A DNA stretch of 48,543 nt from CALBZE01 sp036381255 (lineage in GTDB: Bacteria > Gemmatimonadota > Gemmatimonadetes > Longimicrobiales > RSA9), in NCBI GenBank assembly GCA_036381255.1, contig DASVDG010000138.1, forward strand, positions 1-48,543. Reading direction: 5' to 3'. The notes beneath the pieces were generated by a model that saw only the letters and a list, made by a program, of their open reading frames with translations, made no database searches and was not told where the DNA came from. Shown piece by piece: positions 33,386 through 44,386 of the stretch. Position numbers and translations under genes: made by a program. Each line of letters begins with the position of its first letter. Position 1 is the stretch's first letter.

Positions 33386-33913
33386 TCAGTTCGAGGCCGT
33401 GGAGCTCAGGCGGGCCAACACCTGATCCGTGAGGTCCAGCGCCGGGTCGGCCGCGATGACCGCGCCGGAGGCGACATCGAAGATGAACGCGTAGCCGCCC
33501 TGCACACGGATCTCGTCGATCACGGTCTGAATCTTGTCCATGATCGGCGCGACCAGTTCCTGCTGCCGCTTCTGCGCCTCCTGGTCGAGCTGCATCGCCC
33601 GCTGCTGGAACTCCTGCCGCTTTTGCAGGATCGCCGCCTCGCGCTCCTGCTTCTCCTGCGCCGCGAGCATGCTCTGCTGCTTCTCGTAGTCGGAGATCAT
33701 GGTATTGATCTCCGCCTCGAGCTTCTGGAGCTCATCGCGGAAGCGCTTCATGTCCTGCTCGAAGGCCTGCTGCGCTTCCCGCGTGCCCGGGGCCTCGGCC
33801 AGGATGCGCTGCGAGTTGATGTACCCCCACTTCGGGGCGCCCTGCGCGGCGGCCGGTGCCACGCTCGCCGCCACCGCGATGGCGGCGAAGAGCAGCGAAT
33901 GGATGATCCGCAT
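33386..33913 (-). CDS. skp: Periplasmic chaperone Skp / OmpH family
   Basis: 175 residues. Signal peptide at residues 1-23 (MRIIHSLLFAAIAVAASVAPAAA). The mature part begins with the Skp strand 'KWGYINSQRILAEAPG', continues as a long charged coiled coil (about 50-135, rich in Gln, Glu, Lys) that forms the tentacles of the trimer, and ends with 'IDEIRVQGGYAFIFDVASGAVIAADPALDLTDQVLARL'. It escorts unfolded outer-membrane proteins to BamA, coded 19 bases upstream in the same operon. Confidence 0.92.
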   Translation of the reverse strand: MRIIHSLLFAAIAVAASVAPAAAQGAPKWGYINSQRILAEAPGTREAQQAFEQDMKRFRDELQKLEAEINTMISDYEKQQSMLAAQEKQEREAAILQKRQEFQQRAMQLDQEAQKRQQELVAPIMDKIQTVIDEIRVQGGYAFIFDVASGAVIAADPALDLTDQVLARLSSTASN

Positions 33914-33932
33914 TCGTCCGTTCCTCTCTCGG

Positions 33933-36386
33933 TTAGAACCCTTGCCCGAACTTGAAGTGGAATTTCCAGCCTGGGTCGTCCCGGTCGAAGCCGTACGCGT
34001 AGTCGAGCCCGAGCGGCCCGAACGGTGTGACCAGGGTCAGCCCCACGCCCGCGCCGCGGAAGAGGCGCGTCGGATTGATCATGCGGGCATCGTTCCAGAC
34101 ATTGCCCGCATCGTAGAACAGCGACAGCGACAGGTTGTCGTTGAAGCGGACGGCGTACTCCGCGCTGAGCCGGAGGAACGCATCGCCGAAACGCTCCGCC
34201 GAGCGAACGTATCCCGGCTCGTTGGGGTCGCGCGGCGCGTAGCCGCCGGGCGTGATCGTCGTCTCGTCGTAGCCGCGCAGCGACTCGCCGAACTGGACGC
34301 CACCCATCCAGAAGCGCTCGAACGGGAACAGACGCGCATCGCCGAAGATCGCGCCCGCCTCGGCCGTGAGCCCCAGGGCGAAGCGGATCGGCCGGCTCCC
34401 CGGCGCATCGCCGCCCAGCTCACCGACGGGCACCCACCAGCTCGAGCTGGCCGTGTACTTCTGGAAGCTGCCGTCGCCGCCGAGGAGCCCCCCGCTGAAG
34501 CTGGCCTCGATCTCCTGCCGCGAGCCGTTCGTCGGGAAGAGCGGACTGTTCAGCCGGTTCCGCACCAGCCCGACCGAGATCGTGCTCTGGAGGGCGTCCG
34601 GCAGGCTGAACAGCGAGTTCTGCACGCCTTCCGCCTCGTCGTACTTCGTCTCGGACAGCGAGTACCCGAAGAAGACCCGGCTCCAGCGCGGGTCCAGCGG
34701 GAACGGAACGCCGAAGCGCAGCGCGCCGCCGGTCCGGCGCTGTCGGCCCTCGTCGAACGAGACGAAGCGGCCGCCGTAGCTGTACCTCGTGCTGAAGAGC
34801 GAAAGCGAGCCGCTCACCCGCGACCCGGCAATGGCCGGATCCGTGTAGCTGGCCTCGAAATTGTTCGCGTAGCGCCCGTACTCCAGCCGCAAGTGGCCCG
34901 ACTTCGCCTGCCCGAACAGGTTCGGCTGGTCGTAGCCCAGGAACCCGGACAGACCGCCCCAGCCGCCGATCGACGTGCCGAAGTTGATCGAGCCGGTCTG
35001 CTTCTCCTTCACGTTGAAAACGACGTTCACATCGCCGTTTTCCAGCTGCTCGATGTCCGGCAACGGCATCGGCGTCTCGAAGAAGCCCAGCCCCGAGATC
35101 GCCTGGTAGCTCTGGATCAGCGCTTCCTCGTTGTAGATGTCGCCCGGGAGAACGTAGATCCGGTCCCGGATGACCTCCTCGTGCGTGTACGTGTTGCCCC
35201 GGACCAGGACCTGGTTGATGTAGGCCGGCTCGCCTTCCGTGATCCGCACCGCGAGGCGGACGGCCGGCTCGCCGTCCTCGGTCCGGATCCGCTCGATCTC
35301 CGGCTCGACGCGGGCGTACAGGTAGCCCAGCGTCCTGTAGAGCTGGGCCACCTGATCCGTCGCCGCCAGGAACGCCTCCCGATCGAAGACCTCGCCCTCG
35401 CTGCGCTGCTCGCTGCCGCCCAGGCCGAACCGACTCAGGATCCCGCCCGTCCGACGCTCGAAGTACTCCTTGATGTCCTCCGTGGCGAACCGTCGGTTTC
35501 CACGGACCTCGAAGTCGGCGAGCCGGTACTGCGGCCCTTCGTCGACCGAAATGATGAGCCGGGCCTTCCCCGACTCCGGATCGACGACCAGGGAATCGCC
35601 CGTCACGGCGAAGTCGATGTACCCGTACTTCCCGTAGAAGTCCGGGAGGTTCTGGCGCAGGTCGCGCCGGAGCTTCTCTTCGTCGTACGTGCCCTTCTGG
35701 AACCAGAAGAACCCTTCGGGTCGGCTCTCCAGGACGGCACGCAGTTGGTCGTCGCTGAACGCGTCGTTCCCCTCGAACTCGATTTCGGAGATCGCGACCC
35801 GCTGCCCCTCCTCCACCTTGATGATCAACACGTACTCGCCCGGGCGCCCCTGGATCGGCTCCAGCCGGTGCTCCACGGAGCGGGCCCGGAACCCCTCGTT
35901 CGCGAGGAGCTCTCGCACCAGGTGCTCGGCCGCCGTGACCCGGGCCGGCCGGTACGGCCCGCCCGCCTCCAGCCCCGCCGTGTCGCGCACGGTACCCGGG
36001 CTCACGTGCACCAGGCCGTCGAAATTGATGCTCGCCACGTACGGTCGCTCCTCGACCTCGATGGTGAGCTTCACCCGACCCGGGTCGCTCCCCTCGGACG
36101 CCGAAACCTTCACGTCCTTGAACTGCCCCGTCGCCCAGAGCCGGCGGATCGCCCGGTTGATCTCCTTCCAGGTGACGGCGTCGCCGACGTGCAGGCCGGA
36201 CTCGCCGATGACGACGGCTTCTTGCAGGCGCGCGTGGCCCCGGACCGCGATCGAGTCGACGATGACGGGCGCCGGCGGCTGCCCGGCCGTCACCTCCTGC
36301 GCGAGGAGCGGCGATGCCGGGACGGCCAGCGCACAGAACAGGAGGGCCGCCGCCGCGGCGGCGGCCCGCTTGAGGATCGATTCCAT
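33933..36386 (-). CDS. bamA: Outer-membrane protein assembly factor BamA
   Basis: 817 residues. Signal peptide (about 1-30, ending SPLLAQ), then five POTRA domains (e.g. 'VIVDSIAVRGHARLQEAVVI', 'YVASINFDGLVHVSPGTVRD', 'VAISEIEFEGNDAFSDDQLRAVL', 'YRLADFEVRGNRRFATEDIKEYF' and 'YINQVLVRGNTYTHEEVIRD' in outline) and a 16-strand barrel from ~residue 450. The barrel has the GxRGY-type loop as 'ESLRGYDET' and ends in the expected aromatic Phe. It is the core of the BAM complex. No bamB/D genes lie here. Confidence 0.96.
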   Translation of the reverse strand: MESILKRAAAAAAALLFCALAVPASPLLAQEVTAGQPPAPVIVDSIAVRGHARLQEAVVIGESGLHVGDAVTWKEINRAIRRLWATGQFKDVKVSASEGSDPGRVKLTIEVEERPYVASINFDGLVHVSPGTVRDTAGLEAGGPYRPARVTAAEHLVRELLANEGFRARSVEHRLEPIQGRPGEYVLIIKVEEGQRVAISEIEFEGNDAFSDDQLRAVLESRPEGFFWFQKGTYDEEKLRRDLRQNLPDFYGKYGYIDFAVTGDSLVVDPESGKARLIISVDEGPQYRLADFEVRGNRRFATEDIKEYFERRTGGILSRFGLGGSEQRSEGEVFDREAFLAATDQVAQLYRTLGYLYARVEPEIERIRTEDGEPAVRLAVRITEGEPAYINQVLVRGNTYTHEEVIRDRIYVLPGDIYNEEALIQSYQAISGLGFFETPMPLPDIEQLENGDVNVVFNVKEKQTGSINFGTSIGGWGGLSGFLGYDQPNLFGQAKSGHLRLEYGRYANNFEASYTDPAIAGSRVSGSLSLFSTRYSYGGRFVSFDEGRQRRTGGALRFGVPFPLDPRWSRVFFGYSLSETKYDEAEGVQNSLFSLPDALQSTISVGLVRNRLNSPLFPTNGSRQEIEASFSGGLLGGDGSFQKYTASSSWWVPVGELGGDAPGSRPIRFALGLTAEAGAIFGDARLFPFERFWMGGVQFGESLRGYDETTITPGGYAPRDPNEPGYVRSAERFGDAFLRLSAEYAVRFNDNLSLSLFYDAGNVWNDARMINPTRLFRGAGVGLTLVTPFGPLGLDYAYGFDRDDPGWKFHFKFGQGF

Positions 36387-36410
36387 CAGCCCCGAAAAGA
36401 TGCGCGGTTC

Positions 36411-38888
<2,478 letters not shown>

Positions 38889-38969
38889 ACCCGACCTTTC
38901 ATTCCGGAGAGACGTCCGGTGCACCGAAGCGTTCGGTACCGTGTAGTTCCTTATAGCCTGCCAGCCGCA

Positions 38970-40070
38970 TCACTCGCTCCCGGCCTCCTCGGGTGAGGAG
39001 CCCTCTCGGGCGAGTGTGCGGCGAATGTATGCTGCGCGGGCGATGTCCGCCTCGTTCGGATCGAGCGTGCGCCCGGCCATCTGATCGAGGTGCGCGGGCT
39101 GCGTCAAGATCATGATTTGGTTCAGCGTGTATACCCGAAGCCCGGGGAGAAGTTTCAGCCCGCAACCGAGGCGAACCCCGCTCAAAAGGTTCATCATCTC
39201 CTCGAATCCGATCGAGTGAGCGTAGCGCAAAAGCCCGTAGGCACGCCACACTTTGTCCTCGATCACGGTGGGGGCGTCCCGCAGCAGAATCGCGCGCGCC
39301 TGCCGCTCGTACTGGATCACCTGCTCCACCACCGTCTGGAGGTGCTCGATGAGCTCCTCCTCCGATTTTCCTAGTGTCGTCTGGTTGGAGATCTGGAAGA
39401 AGTTCCCGACCACCTCGGACCCCTCCCCGTAGAGTCCGCGGAAGGTCAGGCCCACCTGGGCGATCCCTTGCAGAACGCGCCCGATTTCCTGGGTGAGTAC
39501 CAGTCCCGGCAGGTGTACGAGCACGGAGGCGCGCAGCCCCGTTCCCACGTTGGTCGGACAGGAGGTGAGGTAGCCGAACTCTGGGTGGTACGCATAGCGC
39601 AACCGGGTCCCCAGCTCCTCGTCCAGCCGGTCGACGCGGCCCCACGCGTCGCGCAGGCGAAAGCCCCCGACCAGGCTCTGCAGGCGCAGGTGGTCTTCCT
39701 CGTTGACCATGACTCCCAGCCCCTCGCCGTCCGCCAGGAGCAGGGCCGAGTGTGGCACGGGACCGCTGCCCTCCTCGCCCACCAGCTCGCGGCTCACCAT
39801 GTGCCGCTCGAGCAGGAGCTTGCGATCGGAGCTCGAGAGCTCCCCCATCACCATCACGGAACCGTCCCGCAGCACCGCCGTGTCTGCTGCCGCCTCGCGT
39901 GTCCGCTGCAGGATGTCACGCCGCTCCACGGCGTCGGAGCGCGTCCCGAAGCGGAACTCCTGCAGGTTGCGCGCGAGCCGGATACGGGTGGAGAGGACGA
40001 TGTCCGCGTAGGGACCGTCCGCGTCCATCCAGCGCATCCCGTCGTCGCGAACGGAAGATAGCTCCCTCAT
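38970..40070 (-). CDS. mcsB: Protein arginine kinase McsB
   Basis: 366 residues. Phosphorylates arginine in proteins, marking them for ClpC-ClpP. ATP:guanido phosphotransferase fold: 'VLSTRIRLARNLQEFRFG' (residues 25-42), 'NEEDHLRLQ' (123-131), the active-site loop CPTNVGTGLR (171-180) and 'ILLRDAPTVIEDKVWRAYGLLRYA'. The C-terminal 'ADIARAAYIRRTLA' lies in the phospho-arginine pocket region. It overlaps mcsA by four bases and is followed after 81 bases by clpC. Confidence 0.95.
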   Translation of the reverse strand: MRELSSVRDDGMRWMDADGPYADIVLSTRIRLARNLQEFRFGTRSDAVERRDILQRTREAAADTAVLRDGSVMVMGELSSSDRKLLLERHMVSRELVGEEGSGPVPHSALLLADGEGLGVMVNEEDHLRLQSLVGGFRLRDAWGRVDRLDEELGTRLRYAYHPEFGYLTSCPTNVGTGLRASVLVHLPGLVLTQEIGRVLQGIAQVGLTFRGLYGEGSEVVGNFFQISNQTTLGKSEEELIEHLQTVVEQVIQYERQARAILLRDAPTVIEDKVWRAYGLLRYAHSIGFEEMMNLLSGVRLGCGLKLLPGLRVYTLNQIMILTQPAHLDQMAGRTLDPNEADIARAAYIRRTLAREGSSPEEAGSE

Positions 40071-40582
40071 GACCAGGGCCCCTCCGGCTCCTCCAGCCGC
40101 CGGATCTGATCCCGCAGGGCGGCCGCGTGCTCGAAGTCCTCAGAATCGACCGCACGCTGGAGGCTCCGCTTCAAGCTGTCCACGCGAGCCTTCCGGTCAA
40201 GCTCCTCGGGGTTGGGTGGCATGACCACCTTGCCCACGTGTTGGGTGCCGCCGTGCAGACGCCTGAGCAGTGAGCGCAGATGCTGCTCGAAGTGCGTGTA
40301 GCAGGTCGCGCACCCCAATCTCCCTGTCTGCTTCAACTGTGCCGGAGTGAGGCCGCAGTTGGGACACTTCCCCGCGGCCACAGCCTCCTCGCCCACGGTC
40401 TTGCCGATCTGGGCGAGGAAATCGGCCAGATGCACCGTGCTCGGGCTCACCGGTGCCGATGCGGTCTCCACCCCTTCCTCGGCGGCGCACGACTCACACA
40501 GGTGCAGGACGCGCATTTCGTTGTCCTTCACCTTGGTGAGTTGGATCACCGCATCAGCGTTTCCGCAGTTATCGCACCGCAT
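40067..40582 (-). CDS. mcsA: McsA-like activator of McsB (zinc-finger, UVR motif)
   Basis: 171 residues from ATG 40582 (GGAG six bases upstream; family proteins start right at the first zinc knuckle). An upstream GTG at 40618 is possible but poorly placed. Eight cysteines form two zinc sites: C3/C6/C29/C32 and C73/C76/C91/C94. Residues 128-165 carry a UVR motif ('KARVDSLKRSLQRAVDSEDFEHAAALRDQIRRLE' in part). In Firmicutes McsA activates McsB and bridges it to ClpC. The usual first gene of that operon, ctsR, is missing; lolD lies upstream instead. Confidence 0.92.
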   Translation of the reverse strand: MRCDNCGNADAVIQLTKVKDNEMRVLHLCESCAAEEGVETASAPVSPSTVHLADFLAQIGKTVGEEAVAAGKCPNCGLTPAQLKQTGRLGCATCYTHFEQHLRSLLRRLHGGTQHVGKVVMPPNPEELDRKARVDSLKRSLQRAVDSEDFEHAAALRDQIRRLEEPEGPWS

Positions 40583-40639
40583 CTGTAGCTCCGGAACGCC
40601 GCCGGCGGCTGTGGTCACCAGCCCTGCGTGGATTACGAA

Positions 40640-41392
40640 TCACCCGGGTATTCGGGGCATGCGTGGGACGAGTCTGCCGCTCTCCAGCTCGAGCACGCGG
40701 CCCGCGCGCGCGGCCAACCCCATGTCGTGAGTCACGATCACCATCGCTGAACCGTGACGATCACTGACGCCAAAGAGTAACTCGTGGAGCTGCTCGCTGG
40801 TGGTCGGGTCGAGGTTGCCGGAGGGCTCGTCGGCGAGGATCACCACCGGCTCATTGGCCAGGGCCCTCGCCACCGCCACCCGCTGCTGCTCTCCTCCGGA
40901 GAGCATGTTGGGCTTGTGCTCCAGCCGCCGCTCGAGCCCCACATCGGCCAGCAGCTCTCGAGCCCGAGCCCGGGCCTTGCGCGGGTCCTTTCCCGCGATC
41001 AGCTGCGGCATCATCACGTTCTCCTCGGCCGTGAACTCGCGCAACAGGTGATGGAACTGGAAGATGAAGCCTACCTTCTCGTTCCTCACACGGCTGAGCT
41101 CGTCCTCGGTGAGCCTGCCCAGTGGCTCCCCTCCAATGGTTACTTCCCCGGAGGTGGGGACGTCCAGTCCCCCCAGGAGGTGCAGTAGTGTCGACTTACC
41201 CGAGCCGCTCTCACCGATGATCGCGACCACCTCGCCGGGCTGCACCGCGAGGTCCGTGTTCTCCAGCACGTGAAGCGGCGAGCCGTCGCCGCCCACATAG
41301 CTTTTATACAACTCCCGTGCTTCTACTGCGGGGGGAGGCGCGGGCTCTGCCCGCGGGGCATCCAGATGCTGGAGCGGGATCGGCTCACTCAT
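40640..41392 (-). CDS. lolD: Lipoprotein-release ABC transporter ATP-binding protein LolD
   Basis: 250 residues. Walker A GESGSGKS at residues 60-67, the family loop 'GGLDVPTSGEVTIGGEPLGRLTEDELSRVRNEKVGFIFQFHHLL', signature 'LSGGEQQRVAVARAL', Walker B 'VILADEPSGNLD'. Together with the membrane protein coded directly upstream it forms the LolCDE-type exporter that pulls lipoproteins out of the inner membrane. Its start overlaps that gene by 8 bases. A 20-residue Pro/Ala N-terminal extension precedes the usual start. Confidence 0.94.
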   Translation of the reverse strand: MSEPIPLQHLDAPRAEPAPPPAVEARELYKSYVGGDGSPLHVLENTDLAVQPGEVVAIIGESGSGKSTLLHLLGGLDVPTSGEVTIGGEPLGRLTEDELSRVRNEKVGFIFQFHHLLREFTAEENVMMPQLIAGKDPRKARARARELLADVGLERRLEHKPNMLSGGEQQRVAVARALANEPVVILADEPSGNLDPTTSEQLHELLFGVSDRHGSAMVIVTHDMGLAARAGRVLELESGRLVPRMPRIPG

Positions 41393-42632
41393 CGCGGATC
41401 GCGTCGATCGGGTAAAGCCGCGCGGCCTGGCGCGCCGGGTAGATGGTCGCCACGAAGGAGATCAGCATGCTGAGGATGAGGATCACGCTGATGTCCATCC
41501 AGTCGAAGGCGACGGGCAGCCGATCGACGAAGTACACGTCTCCCGGGATTCTGATGAATTGATAACGATCCAGCAGCCAGGTGAGGAAGAGTCCTGCCGC
41601 CGCTCCGCAGAGCGACCCCATGGTGCCGATCACCACGCCCTGGAGCATGAAGATTCGCTGCACCTGCGAGGAGCGAAGCCCCATCGACTTCAGGATGCCG
41701 ATCTCGCGCGTCTTGTCGGTCACCACCATGACCAGAGTGGAGACGATGTTGAAAGCGGCGACGACAACGATCAGCAGCAGGATGACCCCCATCGCCATCT
41801 TCTCCAGCTTCAGGGCGTCGAAGAGCGACGAGTTCATCGTCTTCCAGTCCTCCGTGCGGTAGGGAAAGCCTCCGAGCGCTGCCCGGATCCGCTCTCCCAT
41901 CGCGTCCGACGCCATCGCGTCCTCCACCCGGATCTCCAGCCCGCTGACCGCATCCCCCAGGCCGGATACGTCCTGGGCCGCCTCCAGCGTGGTGTACACG
42001 AAGCTGTTGTCGTACTCCCACATCCCGGTGCTGAACCGGCCAGCGACCTCGAAGCGGCGACGGACCGGATCGGGGAAGCCGGTCACCGGGTTGATGCGCA
42101 CGTCCTGGATCGACATCACGGTGACGATGTCGCCCGGGAAGACGCCGAACCGGTCGGCGAGCGCGTCGCCCATGAGGATCGGCGGATAGCCCGACTGCGT
42201 CGGCCCGAGAGAGAGCTTCCCCTCCCGCAACTGCTCGACGATCTGGGTGATGGGCTCGCCCGGGACGTTGGGATCCACGCCCCGGAGCACCGCGCCCTCC
42301 GCGTAGCCCGCCTGGTTTACCAGGCCCACCTGGGTATTCACGAACGGGGCGGCGGCAACCACGCCGTCGATCTTCCGCACCCGCTGGGTGAGCCCCTGCC
42401 AGCCCTCGAGACGCAGGTTGTCCCCGTAGGTGGTAAGCCAGATGTGCGGGTTGGTTCCCAGGATCTTATCACGCAGATCGCGCTGCAACCCCGACATCAC
42501 CGCCGTCACCACGATCAGCGCCATCACCCCCACGAAGACCCCGCCCACCGCGATCAACGTGATCAGCGATAGGAAGCGGGTCCCCTTCCGCGAGGAGAGG
42601 TAGCGCCGGGCGATGTACCAGGTGAGAGACAT
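41385..42632 (-). CDS. lolC: Lipoprotein-release ABC transporter permease (LolC/LolE family)
   Basis: 415 residues. Four membrane segments in the FtsX/MacB arrangement: helix 1 at residues ~20-50 ('TLIAVGGVFVGVMALIVVTAVMSGL'), a large periplasmic domain, then three helices in the last ~150 residues ('MAMGVILLLIVVVAAFNIVSTLVMVVTDKTREIGILKSMGLRSSQVQRIFMLQGVVIGTMGSLCGAAAGLFLTWLL'). 'YLSSRKGTRFLSLITLIAVGG' is the LolC/E N-terminal pattern. Only one permease is coded here, so it may act as a homodimer (LolF-like). The start codon has no good ribosome site and lies 43 bases from the heptamer inverted repeat. Confidence 0.9.
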   Translation of the reverse strand: MSLTWYIARRYLSSRKGTRFLSLITLIAVGGVFVGVMALIVVTAVMSGLQRDLRDKILGTNPHIWLTTYGDNLRLEGWQGLTQRVRKIDGVVAAAPFVNTQVGLVNQAGYAEGAVLRGVDPNVPGEPITQIVEQLREGKLSLGPTQSGYPPILMGDALADRFGVFPGDIVTVMSIQDVRINPVTGFPDPVRRRFEVAGRFSTGMWEYDNSFVYTTLEAAQDVSGLGDAVSGLEIRVEDAMASDAMGERIRAALGGFPYRTEDWKTMNSSLFDALKLEKMAMGVILLLIVVVAAFNIVSTLVMVVTDKTREIGILKSMGLRSSQVQRIFMLQGVVIGTMGSLCGAAAGLFLTWLLDRYQFIRIPGDVYFVDRLPVAFDWMDISVILILSMLISFVATIYPARQAARLYPIDAIRDE

Positions 42633-42652
42633 CTTAGAATGCTTCGGGCGGT

Positions 42653-42813
42653 GGCTCGGGGTTATGGGCTCGGGGTTATCCGTTATCCGTTATCCGTCGG
42701 GACCGGCGCGACGAGCCGTTGGTTACGAAGGCCATGTGTCCGTAGTGGCCTCGAGTTATCCGGTAGCCGAGGGTGTGTCCTCCGGTCGGGACGGATAACG
42801 GATAACGGATAAC
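42653..42813. repeat. Heptamer-armed inverted repeat element 1 (TTATCCG units)
   Basis: The left arm (42675-42697) is three tandem copies of GTTATCC plus GT; the right arm (42791-42813) is its perfect 23-base reverse complement, i.e. three GGATAAC-type units. The 93-base interior extends the stem partly (GACCGG near 42701 with CCGGTC near 42782), has an inner GGCCA/TGGCC hairpin and one more TTATCCG copy. Just outside the left arm a 13-base direct repeat (GGCTCGGGGTTAT at 42653 and 42667) occurs. It fills the lysS-lolC intergenic space. No T-tract, no coding potential. Confidence 0.85.
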
Positions 42814-42859
42814 GGACAACCGATCTTCGCACCTCCCCTTGACCTTTCGCCGAACTCCA

Positions 42860-44386
42860 TCACTCCGGCCTCATCGTCGGGAACAGAATCACATCCCGGA
42901 TCGAGGGGGAGTCGGTCAGGATCATGACCAGGCGATCGATGCCCATGCCGAAGCCGCCGGTGGGAGGCATGCCGTACTCGAGCGCGCGCAGGAAGTCTTC
43001 ATCCAGGGGATGGGCCTCCTCGTCGCCGGCGGCGTGGAGGCGCACCTGGGCCTCGAAGCGCTCGCGCTGGTCGAACGGGTCGTTGAGCTCGCTGTAGGCG
43101 TTGACGATTTCCTTCCCCGCCACGATCAGCTCGAAGCGCTCGGTGAGGCTCGGATCGCCCCGCTTCGGCTTGGCCAGCGGCGACATCTCCCGCGGGTAGT
43201 CGGTAATGAAGGTGGGCTGGATCAGCTTCGGCTCCACCAGGCTACCGAAGAGCTCATCGATCAGCTTCCCTCTCCCCATCGCTTCGACGTCCGCCACCCC
43301 CAGCGCACGCACCCGGGCCCGCAGCTCCTCGTCCGAAACCCCTTCCACCTCCTGCGCTCCGATCTCGCGCAGCGCCTCGTACATGGTGAGGCGCCTGAAG
43401 GGCGGGGTGAAGTCGATCGTGTGCCCCGCAAAGGTTACGGTATCCTCGCCGCACGCGCTCCGCACCACTGTCACGATCAGCTCTTCTGTGAGCTGCATCA
43501 CGTCCTCGTAGTCGAGGTAGGCGGCGTAGAACTCCAGCATGGTGAACTCGGGGTTGTGGAACCGGTCCATCCCCTCGTTCCGGAAGTCCTTGCCGATCTC
43601 GTAGACCCGCTCCATCCCGCCCACGATCAGCCGCTTGAGGTAGAGCTCGTCCGCGATGCGGAGGTAGAGCGGCATGTCGAGGGTGTGGTGGTGCGTGACG
43701 AAAGGTCGGGCCGCGGCGCCGCCGTACTGCGGCTGGAGCACGGGGGTCTCGACCTCGAGAAAGCCCCTTTCGTCGAGGAAGCGGCGGATCGCGGTGATCA
43801 CGCGCGCCCGCACCTCGAAGACGCGCCGGGACTCGGGCGAGACTGCCAGGTCGACGTATCGCTGGCGATAGCGCGCCTCCCGGTCCGCGAAGGCAGAGTG
43901 GACGCGTCGCTCCCCGGTCTCGGAGTCGATCTCTTCCTTGCCGAGCGGCAGGGGGCGCACGCCCTTGGCGAGCGGCTCGAAACGCTCGACGCGCACGGTG
44001 GGCTCACCCGTCCGGGTACGAAAGACCGGGCCCTCCACGCCGATCCAGTCGCCCAGGTCGAGGAGGTCCAGCAGCTCGTATCTCTCCTCCCCCAGGTCGT
44101 TGATGCGGAAGTAGAGCTGGATGCGCCCGGTGCGATCGGCGAGATGAGCGAAGGTGCTCTTGCCCATGCGTCGCATTCCCACCAGCCGCCCGGCGACGCG
44201 GACGCGCTGCTGCGACTCCTCCGCCCCCTCCCCGACCAGGGCCAGCGCTTCCTCGGCGCTGTGTGTCCGGTCGAAGCTGTAGGCGTACGGCTCTACGCCG
44301 CGCTCCCGCAACGCTTCCAGCTTGGCGACCCGGTCGCGAACGACCCAGCCCCAATCCTCCCGGTCCTGCACCTTCGCTTCGGTCAT
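42860..44386 (-). CDS. lysS: Lysyl-tRNA synthetase (class II)
   Basis: 508 residues from ATG 44386, overlapping the prfB stop (ATGA). N-terminal OB-fold anticodon domain ('VRVAGRLVGMRRMGKSTFAHLADRTGRIQLYF'), class II motif 1 ('RFLDERGFLEVETPVLQPQYGGAAARPF'), motif 2 ('FRNEGMDRFHNPEFTMLEFYAAYLDYEDVM') and motif 3 ('GGFGMGIDRLVMILTDSPSIRDVILFPTMRPE') at the very end. The prfB-lysS pair is conserved across many bacteria, including E. coli. Confidence 0.97.
   Translation of the reverse strand: MTEAKVQDREDWGWVVRDRVAKLEALRERGVEPYAYSFDRTHSAEEALALVGEGAEESQQRVRVAGRLVGMRRMGKSTFAHLADRTGRIQLYFRINDLGEERYELLDLLDLGDWIGVEGPVFRTRTGEPTVRVERFEPLAKGVRPLPLGKEEIDSETGERRVHSAFADREARYRQRYVDLAVSPESRRVFEVRARVITAIRRFLDERGFLEVETPVLQPQYGGAAARPFVTHHHTLDMPLYLRIADELYLKRLIVGGMERVYEIGKDFRNEGMDRFHNPEFTMLEFYAAYLDYEDVMQLTEELIVTVVRSACGEDTVTFAGHTIDFTPPFRRLTMYEALREIGAQEVEGVSDEELRARVRALGVADVEAMGRGKLIDELFGSLVEPKLIQPTFITDYPREMSPLAKPKRGDPSLTERFELIVAGKEIVNAYSELNDPFDQRERFEAQVRLHAAGDEEAHPLDEDFLRALEYGMPPTGGFGMGIDRLVMILTDSPSIRDVILFPTMRPE

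Noticed and set aside
38923..38937. ACCGAA-GCG-TTCGGT dyad upstream of clpC
   Set aside because: Suggestive for a heat-shock operator but only 6-bp arms and unlike CIRCE or the CtsR heptad repeat; needs comparison before being called.
42675..42813. Reading the heptamer tandem repeats as a CRISPR array or tandem satellite
   Set aside because: Units are 7 bases with no spacers and the two arms are inverted, which fits neither.
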